Assembly (NCBI GenBank): GCA_964540415.1
Contig: CAZIMM010000091.1
Span: 1-8,463 of the forward strand
Length of the DNA: 8,463 nt
Source: CAZIMM01 sp964540415
Lineage (GTDB): Bacteria > Bacillota > Clostridia > Oscillospirales > Acutalibacteraceae
Direction: 5' to 3'
A program made the position numbers and the translations under genes. Positions 5,144 to 8,463 of this stretch are shown here, piece after piece. The notes beneath the pieces were generated by a model, which searched no databases, had not been told where the DNA came from, and saw only the letters and a list, made by a program, of their open reading frames with translations. The stretch's first letter is position 1; every line of letters starts with the position of its first letter.

Positions 5144-7414
5144 ATGAGCAAAAAAGATGATAAGCGAACAGCAGACCTGCTCCGGGATAAGCTTTCCGCC
5201 GATAACGCGTCTGAGCTTCCGCAGGAGCTTTCCCGCGAGAGCATAGTCAGATATCTTGAAAAGAACGCAGTCACATCCGCTTATGAACAGACACCGTTCA
5301 AAAAGGGAAAGGATGAAAACAGATTTATGAAACGAATAACGGCACTTGCGGCGGCATTCGTGGTGCTTGCCGCGGCAACAATTGCAATGTCACTTGACGG
5401 AAAAGGCTTTCCGATAAGCATGCCAAAACCGGAGGACACAACCGCCGGTTCATCCTCGCCCGCGGGACTCACCGAAGTTTCCGAGCTTGACGTTACGGAC
5501 GCACAGGGTGAAACTGTCACAGACGAAAGCGGAAACACCGTCACACAAAAAGTCACTGTACCCTCAACTGCCCCCGCAAAACAAAGCAGCGTCAAAATTC
5601 AGGCACTCGACTCATATGACAAGCTGGTCGCTCACTTCAACAAGGTCATCAAGGAAAGCAACTCCGGAGACCCGGTGCGCGGCTGGGGCGGTCTGAAAAC
5701 AGACACCTCGGCTGCAACCGCCGAGGAGAAGCTTGTAATGAATGACTCCGTCGCCTTTGACATCGCGGCTGGCGATGAATACGGCAAAACGAACCTCCAG
5801 GTTGAGGGAGTTGACGAGGCGGACATCATCAAAAACGACGGCAAATATATTTACTACATCAGCAACAACGCTCTTTATATCTTCAGCACCAGCCCTGCCG
5901 AATCTATGAAAAAGCTCTCGGAAACAAAAATTGTCTCGGGCAACGACGGCTGGATTTATGACATGTATAAATACAAAAACTATCTTTCAATCAACTATAC
6001 GTCTTACGGCAAAGGCAACGATCGCGCCACCTCGCAGGTTCGCATTTATGATGTGTCCGACCCCGCCAAGCCCGTGCTCAAGCACACCTTTGAGCAGGAC
6101 GGTGAATACCTCACCTCGCGCATGATAGGCGGCAGGATTTACACCGTTTCAACCTATTACCTCTACACCGGCTCGATTGAATACAAGAACAACACCGTAA
6201 CCGCGCAGGACATCGTGCCTCGGGTTTATGTTGACGGCGGCAAGGGCGTATCGCTGCCCGCGAGCAGCATCTGCATGATTCCGGAAGACAGCACAACCTC
6301 CTATTCCGTCATCGGCTGTGTTGACCTGAACAACCTTGAAGCCGGCGCAAAAACCAAAGCCATTCTCGGCGGCGGCAACAATTCCTACTGCGCCGCCGAC
6401 GCTCTCTACATTTCGCGCCAGGTTTACGATTATAAAAGCGGTTCCTCCGGCACAAGGAATGACATCATGTGGGTCGGCACCACCACAACAGACATTTTCC
6501 GTTTTGACCTCACCGCAAACGGAGCCGAATATGTCTGCTCCGGCAACGTCAACGGCTATGCGCTCAATCAGTTCTCGATGGATGAATACAACGGCTATTT
6601 CCGCATTGCCACAACAGACAACCGAAAGACCGACGGCGAAGAAATCAATCTCATAACCGTTCTCGACAAAAATCTGAAAACCGTCGGCACTCTCGGCGAC
6701 ATTGCGAAGGGCGAGGTCATCAAGTCCGTGCGCTTCATTAAGTCCAAGGGTTATGTCGTCACTTTCGAGCAGACTGACCCGCTGTTTGTCATCGACCTTT
6801 CAAACCCCGCCGCGCCGGCAATCCTCGGCGAGTTGAAAATTCCGGGCTTTTCAAGCTACCTGCACCCGATTGACGACAGATACATCCTCGGTGTCGGCAC
6901 TGACGGCGACGAAAACGGTGCTAAAAACGGAGTCAAGCTTTCACTCTTTGACATCAGCAACCCCGCGTCACCCAAGGAGGTTGACAAATACACAATCGAA
7001 AACTCCTACACCTCAATCGGTTCGGACCATAAGAGTGTGATGTATTACAAGAGCCGCAACCTGTTCGGCGTGCCGATTTACACGGACATCATCTCCGAAG
7101 GCTACGGCAACACTCTCGGCCGCTTCTTCGTGTTCAAGGTTGAAAACGGAAAAATCACAAAGCAGGGCATCTATTCAAACCTTGACGACAGCGAGCTTGC
7201 AGATTTTTCAAACTCTTATTTCTACAATGACCCGTACAGCATCCGCCGCGGAACCTACATCGGCTCCACGCTCTACACGGTCAGCCAGGCAAGAATCTTT
7301 GCCTTCTCTCTCGACAGCGGCGCAAAGCTCGGCGGACTGACCTTTGAGGACATCAAATCCGAAAAGGGACCGAAATACGGCATCATGACTGAACCGTATA
7401 TGATTATCGACTGA
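5144..7414 (+). CDS. Membrane-anchored secreted beta-propeller protein, probable sensor/anti-sigma partner of the ECF factor
   Basis: The protein has 756 residues. Residues 1-62 are charged and predicted cytosolic, with an amphipathic stretch ELPQELSRESIVRYLEK (24-40). One membrane segment lies at about 64-83. A Ser/Thr/Pro-rich linker (about 90-150) follows, then a large domain (about 155-756). The signature NLQVEGVDEADIIKNDGKYI (217-236) marks the bacterial/archaeal 'beta propeller domain' family (PF09826-like). Three blade motifs D-[VIL]-S-[DN]-P-A-x-P occur at residues 303, 551 and 603. The start ATG 5144 has AAGGAAGGA upstream at proper spacing. The gene is 45 bases after the sigma factor and ends before a terminator, so the two form one operon. 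By position and topology the N-terminus probably binds the sigma factor and the propeller senses an extracellular or envelope cue; this role is inference, since no canonical anti-sigma zinc motif (HxxxCxxC) is present. It could instead be a target of the sigma factor with an unrelated envelope role. Confidence 0.9.
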   Translation: MSKKDDKRTADLLRDKLSADNASELPQELSRESIVRYLEKNAVTSAYEQTPFKKGKDENRFMKRITALAAAFVVLAAATIAMSLDGKGFPISMPKPEDTTAGSSSPAGLTEVSELDVTDAQGETVTDESGNTVTQKVTVPSTAPAKQSSVKIQALDSYDKLVAHFNKVIKESNSGDPVRGWGGLKTDTSAATAEEKLVMNDSVAFDIAAGDEYGKTNLQVEGVDEADIIKNDGKYIYYISNNALYIFSTSPAESMKKLSETKIVSGNDGWIYDMYKYKNYLSINYTSYGKGNDRATSQVRIYDVSDPAKPVLKHTFEQDGEYLTSRMIGGRIYTVSTYYLYTGSIEYKNNTVTAQDIVPRVYVDGGKGVSLPASSICMIPEDSTTSYSVIGCVDLNNLEAGAKTKAILGGGNNSYCAADALYISRQVYDYKSGSSGTRNDIMWVGTTTTDIFRFDLTANGAEYVCSGNVNGYALNQFSMDEYNGYFRIATTDNRKTDGEEINLITVLDKNLKTVGTLGDIAKGEVIKSVRFIKSKGYVVTFEQTDPLFVIDLSNPAAPAILGELKIPGFSSYLHPIDDRYILGVGTDGDENGAKNGVKLSLFDISNPASPKEVDKYTIENSYTSIGSDHKSVMYYKSRNLFGVPIYTDIISEGYGNTLGRFFVFKVENGKITKQGIYSNLDDSELADFSNSYFYNDPYSIRRGTYIGSTLYTVSQARIFAFSLDSGAKLGGLTFEDIKSEKGPKYGIMTEPYMIID

Positions 7415-7469
7415 GCTCAGCTCTCGCAGTACGGCTTGATATGACCGATTCTTTCACACATAACAAACA

Positions 7470-7509
7470 AAAGCAAGGCTGTCCGAAAGGCAGCCTTGCT
7501 TTACTTTTT
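7470..7509 (+). terminator. Strong intrinsic terminator closing the sigma/beta-propeller operon
   Basis: AAAGCAAGGCTG (7470-7481) pairs perfectly with CAGCCTTGCTTT (7491-7502), a 12-bp stem with a 9-base apex. A T-rich tail (7500-7509, interrupted by AC) follows. It begins 55 bases after the beta-propeller stop. The A-rich left flank makes it potentially bidirectional, but no opposing gene ends here. Confidence 0.9.
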
Positions 7510-7600
7510 ATGTATTTTGTTAAGCTCTGAATTTGATGTTTTTCTTGCTTTTTCAACATAAAGCGACTCCGTTTTTTTCATCGTCGTCGGTTTATTGTTG

Positions 7601-7629
7601 TTGACAATCACATCAAATAATTGTATAAT
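7601..7629 (+). promoter_or_regulatory. Perfect-consensus housekeeping sigma promoter for the phosphatase-like gene
   Basis: TTGACA (7601-7606) is separated by exactly 17 bases from TATAAT (7624-7629). Transcription should begin near 7636, giving a leader of about 28 bases to ATG 7664. The upstream flank is rich in T/A tracts. Both hexamers are exact, which predicts strong sigma-A dependent transcription, independent of the ECF factor next door. Confidence 0.88.
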
Positions 7630-7663
7630 TTTTTCAATATATTCGAAAGGATTGCTGATTATT

Positions 7664-8463
7664 ATGATGTTTTTATCCAATCTGCGCCAGATTTTCGCAC
7701 TTTTCCTTTCTCTGCTTCTGATGGTCGGCGGCGTTGTTGTCAATCTCGACATTGCGGACACCGAGGAGGAATACCTTGAGAGCATCGGCGACATCAGAGT
7801 TTATGACAACACCATCGAAACCGCAATACCTCAAACCGCAGTTGCAAACCTTGTCAACAGCCATTTTTATTCTGCGTTGCCCGAGGGCAAAACAGTCAAA
7901 AAAGCCATCATCATCGGTTATGACGGCGGCAGAGCGGATTCACTGCAATACCTCCAGAGCTACAGTGAAGGTGCGGTTTACAATCTCATTCACAAGGGCG
8001 GACATGCCTATATCGGCTATTGCGGCGGCGTGAATTACCCGACTGAGAACACTCAAATGACTTCAACCGCTCCCGGCTGGTGCTCGATTCTCACCGGCTG
8101 CTGGGCTGATGTTCACGGAATTACCGGCAACGGAATACCCAAAGCCGACACCGCTCCCCTGACGAACCTTACCTCGCTTGTCGAAAATCAGGTGATTGAT
8201 TCCTCGGCGTTCTATTGCATGTGGGACGGCCACTTTGTCAATCCGGATTCAACCTACATAAACGAGAAGGCGTATATTGAGAAGAACGGTCTGAAGGTAA
8301 CGTTCAAAGACGGTCTTATCAATGTCGGCACATACAAAAACACCTGCGCCGACCTGCTGCGTAAGGACTGCTCCGATTACATCTTCTGCATCTTTGAACA
8401 GCCCGACACTGCGGGGCACAGCACAGGTTTTTCAACCTTCAAAGCAACCTACGGCTATTCTCT
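7664..8463 (+). CDS. Exported alkaline phosphatase-superfamily (type I phosphodiesterase/nucleotide pyrophosphatase-like) enzyme, N-terminal 266 residues (3' end beyond window)
   Basis: The frame is open from ATG 7664 to the window edge. Residues 1-27 look like a signal peptide or anchor (a few polar residues, then FALFLSLLLMVGGVVV); there is no lipobox cysteine. KKAIIIGYDGGRADS (79-93) matches the first metal-binding strand of the superfamily, with Asp87 as probable ligand. TSTAPGWCSILTG (133-145) followed by DVHGITGN (149-156) matches the nucleophile region of nucleotide pyrophosphatase/phosphodiesterases, with Thr135 or Ser134 the likely nucleophile. CIFEQPDTAGHSTGF (242-256) matches their second metal site, with Asp248 and His252. 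Such enzymes hydrolyse phosphate mono- or diesters outside the membrane; the substrate is unknown, and sulfatase or phosphoglycerol transferase activity cannot be excluded. ATG 7667 is an equal start candidate; GAAAGGA (7645-7651) is 12 bases from 7664, slightly far. Seven cysteines between 120 and 242 are notable for an exported protein. A terminator and its own promoter separate it from the preceding operon. Confidence 0.87.
   Translation, partial: MMFLSNLRQIFALFLSLLLMVGGVVVNLDIADTEEEYLESIGDIRVYDNTIETAIPQTAVANLVNSHFYSALPEGKTVKKAIIIGYDGGRADSLQYLQSYSEGAVYNLIHKGGHAYIGYCGGVNYPTENTQMTSTAPGWCSILTGCWADVHGITGNGIPKADTAPLTNLTSLVENQVIDSSAFYCMWDGHFVNPDSTYINEKAYIEKNGLKVTFKDGLINVGTYKNTCADLLRKDCSDYIFCIFEQPDTAGHSTGFSTFKATYGYS

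Noticed and set aside
7501..7794. Minus-strand frame of 97 codons, or a 26-codon version starting MKKTESLYVEK.
   Set aside because: It overlaps the terminator tail, the consensus promoter and the start of the phosphatase gene, and has no ribosome site.

Overview
The window looks like chromosomal DNA from a low-to-mid GC Gram-positive bacterium, most likely a gut- or rumen-type Clostridia. The reasons are clear AGGAGG-like ribosome binding sites, some TTG start use, a ThiI that lacks the rhodanese domain and sits beside its own cysteine desulfurase, and an ECF sigma factor paired with a membrane-anchored extracytoplasmic protein. The taxonomic call is an inference; no rRNA or lineage marker is present.

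Left half (1 to about 4357, all minus strand): read in transcription order, this holds a small single-pass membrane protein (4357-3950), a NifS/IscS-type cysteine desulfurase (3858-2722), thiI (2721-1552), cinA (1540-308, TTG start) and the beginning of an unrecognised coiled-coil protein (285-1, cut by the window edge). The desulfurase and thiI abut with no intervening base, and thiI to cinA is 11 bases, so they form a tight operon. The desulfurase supplies persulfide sulfur and ThiI uses it for 4-thiouridine in tRNA and possibly thiamine. CinA combines a nucleotide-processing domain with an NMN deamidase (pyridine-nucleotide salvage) domain.

Middle (4358-4567): a short AT-rich divergent regulatory region. 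It has a candidate extended -10 promoter firing left and an imperfect palindrome before the rightward genes.

Right half (4568 to 8463, all plus strand): an ECF-family sigma factor is followed 45 bases later by a 756-residue protein. That protein has a cytosolic N-terminus, one membrane segment, a Ser/Thr/Pro-rich linker and a large secreted beta-propeller. This is the layout expected of a sigma factor with a membrane-bound anti-sigma sensor, and it is the most interesting unit here. A strong intrinsic terminator closes it. A perfect-consensus TTGACA-17-TATAAT promoter then drives an exported alkaline-phosphatase/phosphodiesterase-superfamily enzyme that runs off the right edge.

Two partial genes lie at the window ends. 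No RNA genes, insertion sequences, phage genes or CRISPR arrays were seen.
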